Assembly: GCA_002794735.1 (NCBI GenBank) | Contig: NBAZ01000002.1 | Coordinates: 2,542,001 to 2,606,000, forward strand | Length of the DNA: 64,000 bases | Direction of reading: 5' to 3' | Source of the DNA: Pyrrhoderma lamaoense | Lineage: Eukaryota > Basidiomycota > Agaricomycetes > Hymenochaetales > Hymenochaetaceae | Shown here: positions 1 through 13,455 of the stretch, one piece after another | How positions within the stretch are numbered: position 1 is the stretch's first letter | Layout: every line of letters starts with the position of its first letter | Notes under the pieces: model-generated | The model's database searches: none | What the model saw: only the letters and a program-made list of their open reading frames with translations | What the model was told of the DNA's origin: nothing | Translations under genes and position numbers: made by a program

Positions 1-3000
1 TTTCATCATCATAATCTTCCTCTCTTCTCTTTCCCTTTTTCTCTGATTTCCTCTTCTTATGCGGGACATCCACTGACCCACCCTCATCATCAACATCAAA
101 TGATACTAGCGTCTTGCTTTTCTTTTTCTTCTTCCGCTCTCGATCTTTGTCTTTATCCTTATCCTTATCCTTGACTCTATCAGAACGAGGTACAAAGGTG
201 GGTTTGAATGATGTAAGATCCACTTTACCAGCCGCATTGTTATAATCAACATGAGCAGGTGTAGGTGTATAGGATGATTCGGCCACCTTTGATGAGGCCG
301 CCAATTCAGTGGGTGACTGTCTATCATTAACTGCGATTATCTCCTTCTTTTCAGGCTCATCCTGTCTTTCATCCCCGCCTTCTAGCTGTTCTCCCTCATC
401 CTCGTCATCGCTAGCAAAGATAGCCTTAAAAATGTCCATGGCAGGGCGTTCGTAGGTCAATATATCCCTTCCTTGTGAGTCATCTTCCCCCAGACCGATA
501 TTAGCAATATCCCGTCGCCCTCCACTACCATTTGATCGAGAAGCACTGCTGTCTCCTATCGGAGTCTCACCAGTTAATCCGGCTTCGGTCTTTTCATCGA
601 ACGTTAAGACCTCAGAACTTTGCCATTTATTAGCACTCATCGAAGTGCTAGCGTCTGATTTCTCTTCCGGTAATTCGACAACTGGTTCTTTTACACCAAA
701 CCTCTTGCATAATAGCCGAGCCGGAACCCAGGGCTTCACTTCTCTCGTCAATGCGCCAAACATTCCTAGACGAGCTGCGTTCTCCTTCGGACTTTCTTCC
801 TTTTTCTCTTCCTTGTCTTTCTCGTCTTCTCCACTATGCTTGGAGATATAAGATTCTCCTTCCGAGGGTCGGTGCAAACCTTCATTAGCCTTCGGTCCGA
901 TTTCTACAACTGCTGCACTGGTAAAGCGACCCGCCATTGCACCGCTCACTGGTTTGAATATTTGTGCTGCCCTTGCATAGTCTTGGAGTTCCCGCTCAAA
1001 AGCATCTACTGACTGTCCTGGAGTACGGGAGAAAGGTACACTATCAGCAGCTGAAGCTTGTGCCTGTAAATAAGCAGTGTATCTTGCATGCTTTGTGGGG
1101 TCATTAGCAAAAGGTTGAAATCCTTGCAGGGCCAGTTTTGCTGTTTGTGCGTCAAGGCGAGGAATACTCGGTCCATGTGATGGCTCATTAGAGGGACTAG
1201 GGATTTGGTCATCTGCTGTAGTGGTCCGTACATCAACCTCCACCTTCCCTGCAGCAAGAGTCTTGAGACGGTCACGGTCCTTCGGAGCTAGATAGTCAAA
1301 AACAGATCGAGTGGGTCCTGGCAGGGGGGTCTCCCCAGTAAGTTACCTCGCTTATAGACCAACATCAGCGAATTTACTTCTTAGGGTTGTAAAGAAGTCG
1401 TTAGATACCTCGTTTGCTGTCAGGGCATTTCGCCCCCAGCTTTCCTTATCTCCAGTTTGAGTTTGCTTGGTGCCTATTTGTTCCACCTCACTAAGATTCT
1501 CTTTATCCTTTTCCCAAACTCGACGAGGATCCGGTGTCCAGCCCTTCGGTACGACTGGAGGCTTGAACCTAATGTCATCTCAATAAGAATTTAACTGTGG
1601 ATAAATTCAATACATACAGATTCTCCTCCTTTACTGGAGTATGGTAAACCACAAAACCTGGGAGACATGGTTGACCATTTTGAAATGTATTTCCTTGATT
1701 TTGTACCTGTTTGAGGGCTTCTGAGGACTGAGAAGAAGCCTAACTGAAGCAATGAGCGAATAACCACAGGTTAAATCCAACACCTTACCTGTATATTACG
1801 TTTGCGGTTCGCAGACCCCATGACAATACTCTCATCATCCTCATCCTCATCATATGCTAGCCTCCGGCTGCCTGAATTGAAACCTTGGTCATACACATCA
1901 AGATCGTCCTCGTCCGCATCATTGAGTGCACCCAACCCGAAACCCGCTAAATATTGTTGTTAGCAATTTGATAATTATTGGAGATATATGATTGACATAC
2001 CACTGATATTTGGGCCTTGATTTCGTTTACTTGATAGAGCCCCACTTTCAGCCGCCACCATATCATTAAGACCCATTCCGGGAGTATATCCCAGACCATG
2101 CACATTGTCTTTCCGTTTAAAAAGCAAGAGTTTTGTATCCCTCCGAGGATACAAATGTTTCTTCGCCTCTTCGTGGTCATCCCCGTCTGGGATGTCACTT
2201 CCCGAAGCAATGGATGTATGAGAAAGTGCGTTCTCCCGTTTTCGTTGCTCATAAGTTAATTTGGGACCGATGCCATGACCTAAACGCCAGCCCATCTTCT
2301 TGAGTATTTGGGCACCTATAGAGTCTTTTGGGGCAGGTAAAAGGGTTGCTTCCAGCACACTTGTAAGAGAACTGTGTTACCAATATAAGCACGACTGTAT
2401 CCAAAGAATAGAGAACACTAGGGATACATACTCTTTCTCCTCCGCTGCAGGCCCTTGTTTTCCACGATTCCATATGTCCACTTCCATTTCTTCTGTAGTA
2501 CTTACTAGTTTCTGGCTATCCCTTAGCTCAGCAAGATCTTCTTCATCCATGAAATCCTCTGGACGCGAAGTCTTAACCTTAGACCGGTCCGACCGAGACG
2601 AAGTGAAAGTGGATGGTGTCCATCCTTCAAAATTGTTGTATAAGTATACGATCCATTTGGGTCTCTCCGTTATTTACCTTCTTTTGAGCCTACGGAGTTG
2701 AAATATCCAGCAGAAAAGCCACCAGTGAAGGCACCATGCAACCTTCTACGTCCTTTCTCATCGCGGACCTGAACAGAGTATATACTATATTAAGTTCTGT
2801 GTTATCATAGCTTTCGTTGTTCTTACTTCTTGTTTCCATAATGGAACGAACTCTCCGGTATCTTTCGACTTTTCTAGAGGAGGTAATGGCGTACCAATCT
2901 GTATTAGATAGGCTTGAGTTAGGATGATAAACAAAGCGGGCGTAATCTAACAGACCAGACAGAAGTTTTCAGTAGCCTTGTTGCTGGCTGTATCAACACC

Positions 3001-3036
3001 AAGGTCGTTGAGTTTGCGTTTCAGCCTACTTGTCAT
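1..3036 (-). CDS. GPATCH1-type G-patch RNA-processing protein (C-terminus cut by window edge)
   Basis: The start is ATG at 3036 ([13 protein letters not shown]). Exon 1 runs to 2956 and an intron at 2955-2899 leads to [20 protein letters not shown], the conserved N-terminal region (DUF1604 type) of GPATCH1/TGH proteins, followed by [17 protein letters not shown]. The G-patch is clear at about 2330-2250 ([16 protein letters not shown]). The [14 protein letters not shown] and [19 protein letters not shown] blocks, also typical of GPATCH1, lie at about 1310-1090. The tail is Lys/Glu-rich and runs off the left edge, so no stop is visible. G-patch proteins of this family activate DEAH-box helicases and associate with the spliceosome. 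Frames around 1322-1375 do not join cleanly: KRGNLLG is read in a different frame from both of its neighbours. The family call is firm; exact exon borders in the middle are less so. Confidence 0.88.
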
Positions 3037-3444
3037 AGCTCTTATTCGACTGTCTACTTCAGGCCGTGAAGCAATGTGACATTGAATGTCATTTTCCGAG
3101 TTTGTGACACTAATCACAATCTCTGTCACAGGGATACGCCTCTCAATTACTGACAAGAACGTGTTACATGGTCAATATATCATACATGTAGGTTATATAT
3201 TGATATTTAATTATCGCCCTCCCGCGAGTAATCAGTCTTACAGATAAGATCTAGATTCCTTCAAGTGCACTTCCTCATAAGAAAGCAAGACAATTAACAA
3301 ATGCAAGGAAACTAGTACATGTACATAGCTCGGGGACCAATTGAAAGAATAGTATAAGAAAGCCAGAGTGAATGCTTAAAGTACGTCGAAATCGTGTTGA
3401 AAACAAAGACGAAAAGGCATAAATTTTAGATGTACAGATCAAGG

Positions 3445-5906
3445 TTAGACAGTGTTTTCGCGCTCTTCACTAGGGATATTTGCGGTAATCTCTTCGATAA
3501 GCTCGCTGGCTACCTTGGCGTTAGACAGCTAGATAAGTATTAGTAAAGAGTTGAGACATCTTTTTTTGAATACCACATACCCGCAAGTTATAATGTACAG
3601 TAGATCCGAGTTCAATAACACTGAAACGGACATAACGGGGATCTTGCGCAACATTGCAACGCATTCCCTTGAATAAAGGAACGTTCAGCAATAAAGAATA
3701 GACGGCTTCTTTACGCATAACTGAGTTATGAGATTAATATATATTAAAACCCCATTGTTACGAATAGAAGAAAGAATTACCTAGACGGGCGCCTCCACCA
3801 TCCGACTTGCGCACATTAAGTTTAAGGAGCCCCGTTCCTCGTTCCTTCCAGGCGTTCTGCTGACTCAAGGCATATAATTTGCCTCGAACTTGGAAGATTG
3901 TGTCCTCATTCTCTTCACCAGTTTGCACTATACATTAAGTCACATTAATACCCGTTCTCTTGAAGGAAAGTGAATTAACAATTCTTTTACCTTCCTGCTC
4001 CAGAATCGTACTCTTCTCATCTTCTTCGCTGCCTTCTTGACTTTCACCAGCATCTTGTCCTGCCCTTAAACGTTCGCTGAACGTTGTAGGCTTCTCAGAT
4101 TCTCCCTCACTACCTTCCGAGCTCGTGTTACTTGATTTACCACCAAGCACGTTGCGCGCGTCAGGTTTGCTTTCTTCCCCATCATCACCTGAGTCCTGGC
4201 GTAGCTTCTTGACTGGAGGTGACGGTGCGGAAAAGCTTTGAGACCCTGAACCAGTATATGATTTGAACGCATTAACGGAGCCAGCCGATCCGCGCCTTGT
4301 TGGAGATTTACTCCTAGCTAAGCCAAACCCAGATGGAGGAGATTTTGATCGGGAGGCCGCACTTGCAAACGGTGAAGAAGGTGAAGCAAATGCTTCAAAG
4401 CCAGATCGCTTTAATCCGGTGGGTGATGTTGATGGGTTGTTTAAAGAGCTCTGACTTGATGATGCGAAAACGGATGATGATGCGAATGCAGACATCGAGG
4501 GCTTGTTCTTGTTTGAACTAGAGATCGCGAATGGTGAAGAGGTTTTCATCCCAAACGTAGATGATAGGCTAGTTGCCGAACCATTACTAGTTCCAGCCAA
4601 TGGGCTGGGAGAAGGTGTGGACCTCTGTCCAAACACTGAGGGTCCCTTTGCTGAGGCAAAAGGTGAAGAAGTGGAAGCATATGCCAAGAATCCACCCTAT
4701 ATAAGTTTGATTATAAGAAACAGACTAGTATTTGAGTTGAAAGACCTACGGATTTAGGTTGAGGTGCAACAGGCTCCGACACAGCACTTGATGATGAGCT
4801 ATCCTTTTTCGCCTCCTTTTCAGACTTGAGCTCCTCTGGAGGAGGTGTAGGCCTTTTCTTCTCGCGGGGATTTGCATCATCTTCCTCAGTATCATCGCGT
4901 GCTCGTTTCGTAGGCTCAGTCGTCTTTGAAGTAGTTTCGGGGGCTTTTACGGTTATTTGATCAGGTTGGACAACTTCTACCGTAGTTACAGACAGAGACT
5001 TCTCGTCCACAGAGGCAGACGAGCCATCGTTCTTGTCCATTGAGTCCTTTTCTTGATCATCAGATCCGGAATCCAAGCTATGTGCAGTTTCGGGTGGAGC
5101 AACTGCTTGAGTTTCTTCACCCGATACTTCGTTTGGCGTCTCCATAGTAGTATCCACAGGAGATTCTCTTGATGACTCCTCATTGGGAGCAGACTGAGAA
5201 TTAGTAGGAGGTTGATCAACGTAATTGAAACCCCGGTCTGAGATGATTTCGGCAGGAGCCTCCAATTCAACATCCACATTAGAATTCGAATTTGCAGTGT
5301 GGTTCGCTTCAGTAATTGTATTATCATCTTTAGTGCTCCCAGAGGATGTTCTTTCCCTATCATCCCACTTCATACCTCGAACTTTTCTACTGATCTGTCG
5401 AACTTTTGTCTCATATGGAGGAGACGTCGCAAGTTCGACTGATGTCTTGTCTGGGGATTCCGGAGGAGTCTCATCCTCTTCTTTCGTAGTACCAAGCTGT
5501 ACCCGATTTTTCTTCTTTGGCGCGCTTGAACGCGTCTCTTTTGATTCCTCTGAAGCCGAATCGTCAGCCTACATGCATTTATATCGCAAGTAGCACCACG
5601 AGTCCGTATGAAAGAAAGTGAGAGAATGCTCCAAAAAAGTGAACCACCCAGACATAAAACACACCTTTGGCGTCGCCGGCTCTAGAGAAACTTCACGTTC
5701 ACGTTTTCTTGAAGCTTTTAAGTCTATCGCAACGTGTGTTAAGTGTCGACACCGATAACGGTCCGCGTACAGACGGTATGATATGATTCGGTGTTCTTAC
5801 CTACGTCAACTTCATCAGGGCTGGGCGGAGTCAGCGGAGCATTCTGCGCAGTGGGTTCTTGTACGTTCGAAACAGTTGTAGAATCATCTAGAGTAAGCTC
5901 CGACAT
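3445..5906 (-). CDS. Ran-binding protein of the RanBP3/Yrb2/Hba1 type
   Basis: The protein starts at ATG 5906 (MSELTLDDSTTVSN). The frame stays open to 5981, but only from a GTG, so 5906 is chosen. The first half is acidic and Ser/Thr-rich with basic Lys/Arg clusters (KASRKREREV, NPREKKRP) that could be nuclear localisation signals. The middle (about 4690-4300) carries repeated SPFA/FAS/FG-like motifs (SSPFAS, SVFGQRS, SGFGLARS), as in FG-type nucleoporins. The C-terminal domain is a Ran-binding domain: ENEDTIFQVRGKLYAL, then GTGLLKLNVRKSDGGGARLVMRK-type strands, then RCNVAQDPRYVRFSVIE. The order low-complexity, FG-like, C-terminal RanBD matches Yrb2/RanBP3, cofactors of Crm1-dependent nuclear export. 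A Nup2-like nucleoporin is the main alternative. Confidence 0.85.
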
Positions 5907-5960
5907 GATGGAGGATGTAGAGTTGAGAGAGGGTTCTTGTGCTTCAAAGTAACGCGAGTC

Positions 5961-6012
5961 CACGTGCGGGGTTCCAACCACTAACTCACAATGACCCTGG
6001 GACCCTTATATA
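5961..6012 (-). promoter_or_regulatory. Core promoter of the Ran-binding protein gene: E-box and TATA-like box
   Basis: A CACGTG hexamer at 5961-5966 lies 55 bp upstream of the ATG. On the minus strand a TATATAAG box lies at 6012-6005, about 100 bp upstream of the ATG. Both are seen directly; function is inferred from position. Confidence 0.45.
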
Positions 6013-6344
6013 CCTCCTTATTTATCATCGCACCATGATTAAAGTACTTATAGAATAGAGTCTCCACCATTGATTTTGTAACAATCTAATCTCTTTGTTT
6101 CATGCTAAGAAAATACAAGTAAAATACAAGATGAGGGAGGTGTAGTATAGTAGATGCAACAGGATTAAAGTATATATGCTAGATCAAATGCAACCAAAAA
6201 GGGAGTTCAGTAAAGTTAAGGCCCGAAAAGAATAATGATCAAAAAAATAGCATGTATCGCAAAGCATATACAACACAAGAGCAAAATACTCAAACGATAG
6301 CAATAACAACACAGTCATATAAGTATCCCTTGAAAATAAATTGT

Positions 6345-9300
6345 CTATCGAGGCAGCTTTTTTCTTCGCTCGGCTGCTATGCCGAGCACTCTTTTGAGAT
6401 TGACCTCAAACACAGGCTTCGTGATAACACTATACAACGATCGTCAGTAAATACGTAACTCAACAGCCCATGTACAAAATTCTTACTGGTCCACGCCCGC
6501 CTGATAATATTCTTCTTGATCGGACAATAAGGCATTCCCTGGTCTCTATTATCAGTTCCTACTTACAATAGTAGGTGTTATTTAGTACATACCGGTCACT
6601 CCTACGACAAAATCTTTTCGGCCGAGTTCCCTCAATTTCGAGACTAATTCAAGCCCAGAAAGTACAGGCATTTGATTATCCAAGAGAATAATCTCAAATC
6701 GTTGACCATCATACTCTTGACGAGTTGAAGACTCTTGAGATGCAGGCCCTGCTTCTCCCGGACTGATTTCTGAAGCCGGTGTGCGCTTGTCTTCACAGAT
6801 CATTTCAAATGCAACTTGTCCATTCTCTGCTGTAGATACGGTACAGCCCAGGCGTTGTAACATCCTCTTCATTAGCCTACGTGTTAATTGATCATCGTCT
6901 ACAACTAAGACGCGCAGAGGTTGCTCGCCGTCAGCTAATAGTGGAGTATTTGCTGATGTACCAAGATGTCCAAACGGAGAGAATTTAGGTAATTCAACAT
7001 AGCGGGGACGAATTCCGGTTTCTCGAGCTGGTAGATTTTGATTGAAATTATCGTCTTCATGAGGGGAGGGTGGGTCAGCGACTCCAATAACATCTGTTCC
7101 AGTCGAGGGATCTCCGATAGAGCGGGTGGGTAGTATGTGACCTCTATAACCAGACATCGTCGGAGCTAATTCAACTGGTCCACCTAAGAAATAGAGTTAG
7201 AAACATGTTGTTTTATATTATTATCTGATATCCACCTTGATCCATGATGCCTCTCAGGGCGGATGTAGATCGGTTATGCCCCTTCCCAATGACAGTATCA
7301 GACCATTCCACATGCCTTCCAGAAGACTTTGTATCTCTAAGGCCCGATGAATATTGGACATTCCTGTCTTGTAGTCCGAACCAGAAAAGATCCCTTTCAC
7401 CGGATGCAGAAAGAGATGCAACTTGATCGGAGTTCTGAGTACTTGTTGTACCACTACTACTAGATCCACCAAGTGCCTTTTCACCTACGGCGAATGCTAA
7501 TGAACAGTAAGTTTCTACTTCAGAGCAAGCGAATAATAAATACATACGAAGCTCGACCCAGAAGGTCGAACCCTCCCCGACTTTAGTCCGAACTCCTAGT
7601 CGACCTTGGCTCAGTGAAACGATATGACGTACAAGTGCCAGACCAAGTCCAGTCCCCTTTCCACCTTGTAGTCGGCCTTGTTCAGTTTGATTGAATGCAG
7701 CTATGTACGATTTTGTGAGCTTGTTATCAATACGAAGTATAGTTCTACTTACAGAACAATTTCCCTTTTTGTAGATCAGCTCGTTTAATCCCATATCCGG
7801 TATCTTGTACTTCTATCCGAATAACAATCATTTCGAGTAAACCCTTATGATGAGTTGCATTATGCTTGTCAAGGGCTTTAGCATTCAGCTCGTGCTCTCC
7901 TCTTTCAAGATCTAGCTCGGTGGAGTTAAGATTTGGATCCATTGCATTCGACGAGTTGGGCGGTGCATTAGTTTCCTTGCGACATGGGAAGTCTGGGTAT
8001 TCATCGCTTGGACAAACTAGCTTCGTCCGAATAGTGAGTGTACCACCCGATGCTGTGAATTTGCATGCATTGCTAGCAAGATTCGTAACAACTTGTCGTA
8101 TTCGCATTTCATCGCCCCCTACAATCCCTTCTACATTAGGATAAGCTTCGAGGTACTCTTCGAATGTATTGCATTCAGGAGGATGCTTTCCACTAGCTTT
8201 AAGGTACTCCCAGGCCGCTTGACGAGCAATCTGAAATTGTCAAATGTCAGCTAGATCCATATTGACGTAAACAAAAACTAACTAGGTCAATCTTATTGTC
8301 ATAATCAGTAATCAATTTCAGGTTTCGCGATTTTGTAGCTAACTCTAAAGGGATAAGCATAGAGCGCATTGTCGTATGGAATGGGAAAGGCTATCATGAT
8401 TGTCACTTAGTCTGTTCTCTGATAGGTACCAGTTGATACATACTATAGTGACAGATTCTAATGAACCATTATCCATACGACGACTTGTAGTACGATATGA
8501 GCGATCCACAGTAGAGTGATACTATCATTACAACACCTACAAATCTAAGATGTCGTTCAAAACCTTTGACATCATACCCAAACTTCCTATCAAAGCTTCG
8601 AATTCGAGTAGCTGTTCCTTGTGTATGGCGTCGGTAGCTTCCATGTTCTGAGCAGCGACAACTGGAAAAGTATTGAGCAAAGGTATGGCACAGTAGCAAC
8701 ATAAAAACATACTGGCTGTGTTCAATGGGACTCGGACCTGTGAATTCACCCCAGTCCAATTGTTAATTATTCGACTATCGTCTGGAATATACAAAAAACC
8801 ACTCATCATGGAAAACGTATCTGAACAAACTTTAACAAAAGCTCTCCACAAAGATTATGGAAGAACTCACGATGTCAGACGTTGCTTTGACTCGAAAGCC
8901 TGTTGTTCGTTCTGCTGGGCCTTCTGAGTAACCTTGAACTGATTCTTCAATTGATCGCGGAGTATAAATAATCTACGCTGATTCTATAGGATGAATAATC
9001 AGTATCTCACTTGTAACATGCTTGAAATGATAACATAGCCAAAGAGAAATGCCTGTTACGTACAGCTTCCTTCCCGTAGTGTACATATAAAAGAAAAGCT
9101 TGAAAGACAACAAAATTCAAAACATCTGTAGCAGGAGATGCTTAAGAACGGTCTATAATTAGTAAGTAACAAGTACGACATACTCCTAACCCAAGTGATC
9201 CTGATAGGGACTATCATAGAAGCGGATCTACGGTTTCGGAACTAAGAAATCGGTGTTTTTTTATAACTAGTATCCACACTTACAACACTATGAACGTCAC

Positions 9301-10683
9301 AGCACCTAACATAGCAGGGAAACGATTTTGCTTTAATCCAAAAAGGGCAATTGTTTGTAGTCCAGATGTGTAACTTCAGCGAGATGAACTTCAGTACTGC
9401 ATTGAGGAGCCCTAGTAATTGAAACGTACTAGAATAAACTAAGGAAGTCCTTGGATCCACAGTGTATGTGTGCTGTATAATAACCACAGGTGAACCTGTG
9501 AAGTGTTGGCAGTTATGCCATGATCAAGGTACAAAAGCTCACATTGTAAGTATTTGATATATTGACCAGGACCAGACTGAGAGGGCAACATATGTATGAT
9601 AGACGTAGGGTTTTGTCAGAAATAAGTCAAAAATAACCAAAAAAGGGTTAGCGAGCGTCAGGACGGGGGCAATCTATCACCCGAAATTGTTGAGTTGTCG
9701 CTTTGTCAAACACTGTTCGTCACTCACCCCAAAAAAGAAGATTTTGTCTGCCAATTGCATAGGCTTTGGGATGAAGATACAACCCAGAACCCAGTTGAGA
9801 ATGAAGAAAAAAGAAGACCATAGCGCTAAAGTCTGCCCCAAAGTTATATGATTAATAACAAGAGGAGGAAATACCGAGATGACATTACCTTGCTTTGGTT
9901 CCAGATTTCCCTCCGATAATGGCGTTCGGACCGTTCATCAGCGAATTGCGGAGAGAAGAACTTCAAGGAATACGGCCATAGCCGCCACCGAATAATCGTA
10001 AGTGGAAGGCAAAGTCCCCAGAAACCTTCAGGGTTAGAAGGTAATTGCGTTTCAATGTCCCCTCCTGTTGATGTCCCACTATGATCGATACGTTGAGCGC
10101 CGCCTGCCGACTTCTCCGGGTTGCTATCGTCTGAGGAATCCGAGGAGAGTTCCGACTTTCCGTGTCCCCAGGTGCTTTCCACCACGACTACATCCATAGG
10201 CTCTAAATTTGCCTCGTCCTCCTCGATTTCCTGGGCCAACTTTGAGTCGGGACTTTCGTCGTCGCTCATATTAACACCTTCATGTACAGATTGGTTTTCA
10301 CTAGGGTAATCCTCTACTGGACCAATCTGCTTCACGAAACATTTCCATTGCTTCTTCAGAAATGCCTTTACCTTCGAAGTTGAGGTTTTAGGCCTTGGAA
10401 CTTCAACACCTTGAACGGCGTTATAGAGCATATTAGGCATAGAAGTTTCTGCTTGTAATAAACCGTTGTCATTGAGAGAGTCAGAGTCGTTACTTCCGTT
10501 TTGATGATAAACCTTGCTGGTAAGATGAGGGAACAACTTGTCTGTGTCGGAAGGCGAGTTCTTGACGGAAGTCGGCAGCGGAGACGAGCCGCCGCTGACC
10601 TGAGTAGACTCATGCCCGAGTGCGTTACCCCGCACACTCGCTTCGACCTTGGTCATCCAAAAAAAAGGCAGTTTAATGCCCAT
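6345..10683 (-). CDS. Membrane-bound hybrid sensor histidine kinase with C-terminal receiver domain
   Basis: The start is ATG 10683 (MGIKLPFFWMTKVEAS), with another in-frame ATG at 10656. About 190 Ser/Asp-rich residues precede several hydrophobic segments, including FFFILNWVLGCIFIP and the segment carrying GLQTIALFGLKQNRFPA, spread over small exons at about 10000-9050. A linker (QNEQQAFESKQRLTS) leads to a HisKA-like dimerisation region (VRVPLNTA, QNMEATDAIHKEQLLEFEAL, MMSKVLNDILD). The HATPase_c domain has an N box (QVVTNLASNACKFT), DTGYGI and GTGLGLALVRHIV. The receiver has VLVVDDDQ, phospho-acceptor Asp in ILLDNQMPVLSG, Thr in GVTG and Lys in HVITKPVFEV. The protein ends AAERRKKLPR at 6345. 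It would relay phosphate in a two-component signalling pathway. The phospho-accepting His lies in a very short exon whose junction is unclear (see findings). Confidence 0.87.
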
Positions 10684-10929
10684 AGGCAAGTTGGGGGCGG
10701 TCGACGCCCTTGGTGATAGAAATAGGAGGCAGAGATGATGGGTGTTTCGGTGGAAGAAGTGAGAGATTTGTATTAGCGGGGGGGTCGATGCGACTCCAGA
10801 TGATCGGGAAAGCTAGATGGGTTGATGCATACAACGGAAGTGCACACACCCTACAACCAATAACGTGTCCTCGTTCCTTCCCTATGTACCGATATACCGT
10901 TGACAAAGTAGAGAATTTTTTCCTCTAAC

Positions 10930-13440
10930 TGATCGAGTCTGAACCAAGCTGCAGATATGTGTTGGCATTAAAAAAAAAATAAAGTTAAATCGGGCAGTCA
11001 ATTCGCACCGATGCAATAATAGCTCTATTCTGACAGGGGGGAATTGATGTTTCCAATACATTTCAATTCATCCATCGTTTGTACACACAACTGTCAACTA
11101 CTACACCCGGAATTCACGCTACGCCCACTCCGATGGACTTGCCATCATCGGCTTAAGTACTGCTGAGACCATCGCATCCGTCTCAGATAACTACACCTCC
11201 TTTTTTTCACCAAGCCCAGAATCAGGGAGGCCGCCGAAGTTTTTATATGTTCCTGTGATGTAGTGATGATCTGTCATACAGTGGCTTCGGAAAACAAAGT
11301 ATGCGTGACATGTTCCCAGGAGAATGGCGGATAATGTTCACTACATCTTCCAACATAATTTTTCTATGTTTTTTCTTTAATTTTCTGAATATCTCGAACA
11401 AAGCCCCTTCTTTCTTTATAAGTTTGACTTTAGAGATTGCCCACAATTAGAAAGATCTCAAGATTATACTTAGTCAACGGATGACATCATCGAATGATAT
11501 GTGCCTGAGTAAAGTCTCGCTAGCCTCACGTTCCTAAAGGATCTGTCATGTCGTCATTACACTTAGTATTATTTATTCATTCATAGTCGTGTAGATAAGT
11601 TGTGTGTTCAACACCATAATCCACTTGAGCTATCATTTCATATCGTTGGATTGTATGCGTACTACACACTAAAGACCTCAAAACGGATTAAAACCGGCAG
11701 CTCTTCTCAAGAACCTAACCTTAATTTATATGTATATATAGTGGAGCATCAATCTACTATATGAGCTTCTGTCGCTTTTTGGAACTAGTTACTCACTCAA
11801 GTTCGATTCACTGGGAAAGTTCTGGACAACTACCTTGTACCGGAGGAAGGCTAAAGAATCAGAAGTGTAAATAAGCGCATACGACTCTGAGAAGTAGTGT
11901 ATGCAAGTATCAGTTTATTAGTTGTTGTCGCCTAGGGTATAAGGTAGGCTGCTTTGTGCATATGATCCTTACGCTGGGGTTCATGCCGAGCATAGGCCGA
12001 GAGATAAGCCTGCTATAGTCCCAATAATAGAGATTCTTTTCAAAGTAATAGAGAAGCCTAGTAATTTCAACTGGGAAGGCCACTGACTTCAATCCGGAAC
12101 GAAGCCAAGTGGTTACGACACATAATCACGTAAATCAAAAGAGATTTTTGAGGATATCCATACACCAATGCTAGCTTTTACGTGGTTAAGCCAGGGTGCA
12201 AATCAAGCCCAAGGATTTACTAACGCGTTAAAAGCCTTCAGCCAGCGACCCATATCAGTAAACCCCCCTGTTGAGCGTGTATTAACTCTAATAAAAGGCT
12301 AAAAATTTATCTGTATGCTTGAGTCACAAGAAAAGAATTGATGCGAATTAAACGCGATATGCGAATCAATGTGTGCTTCTGCGGCCGCGTTTGGCCACCA
12401 TTTGAATTGAAAGAAGTTGACAGTGTGAAGTGGTTATACGGGTGACCCGCCGGATATCCGCATAGTTACTGAAACGTTTGAATCACGAGGGACGTCTTTC
12501 AGAGTACCTGTTTGAAGACGAAGCAGTGAAGGGAGTATCCTAGTCTCAAGTCCACATAAATTAAAGGGATTCTAGCATATTCTCGTCTTCCAGGTCTTTA
12601 TTCAAAACAGCGGTAGCACAAGTACACCACGACAGCATGGCTTTAGGCAACCTTCTCCCGTTCGATGTTCCTTCCTGTTAATACGCCATGGGACTCTAGT
12701 AACGTTCGATAACAAGATGGCCATATACTCCTCTTTATTTGCGGTGTGATCAAGATACCTCTTCAACTAATCTGAGGATATACGGCACCCACAGGGTACC
12801 CTTTGAAAAGAAAAGAAAACTGTAATCATGGACCTGATTATAGGAGAGCAAGGGTAAGTTACATTTTCACACATGTAAGACAACAAACACCGAATATTAA
12901 GACGTCCGATATTACGTGTATCTCTGCTCTGCTAAAGCCAGGAAAGTCAGTAGCCGTATAAATAAGTCGATATGAAAGAGAGGCTTTGGGGTGTATAAGA
13001 TGCTCTTATTGGAAAAGACCAATCCTAATCATCCTTGTCAGGTATGGGTCTGACTGTCACAGATACTAGCAAATCAGCAGAAATCAGGGCCTATGTACCG
13101 ATGAAGAAGTCATCCCGGTTCGTAACAGGACAGAACATCTTGGAAACTAAGAAGACGTTCGTCCTAGCAAGTTCAAGGTCCGCGGTAGAGAAACAAGAAC
13201 CAGAAATCTTCATACTGTGATCACCGTATACCTGATCTAGAGATGGTGACTATTCACTAGAATTCTTGTCCAAGTTTTCACACTTATCGATTAAAGTATT
13301 CCATCTGGTGGAAGTAATGGAGTTGTCTCCAAAGTATCACATCTACATCATCCTCCACGACGAGGTCTTTTAGAATATTCTGATTTCGGATATATACTTC
13401 ATGGATGAGAATAGGGATACAAGAAGTTAGCTAAGATATA
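10930..13440. other. Gene-poor intergenic stretch, about 2.5 kb
   Basis: All frames on both strands are closed by frequent stops. The longest open runs (for example about 13035-13220 on plus) start from non-ATG codons and show no recognisable motif. I see no clear terminal repeats or tRNA-like boxes. It may hold decayed repeat DNA or long untranslated regions, but nothing specific can be supported. Confidence 0.5.
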
Positions 13441-13455
13441 CACAAGTCTAATTCA

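Noticed and set aside
5907..5981. A longer start for the Ran-binding protein at 5981 (MVGTPHVDS).
   Set aside because: The codon at 5981 is GTG, not ATG. The first ATG in frame is at 5906.
8720..8770. Histidine kinase seemed to lack its phospho-accepting His (VNSQVRVPLN in place of IFHEVRVPLN).
   Set aside because: That reading treats intron sequence as coding. LFRYVFHD, with a His in the expected context, is readable slightly upstream, and VNSQ lies before an AG acceptor.
11790..11825. A tRNA B-box-like sequence (AAGTTCGATTCACTGGG).
   Set aside because: No A box, no acceptor-stem pairing and no cloverleaf could be built around it.
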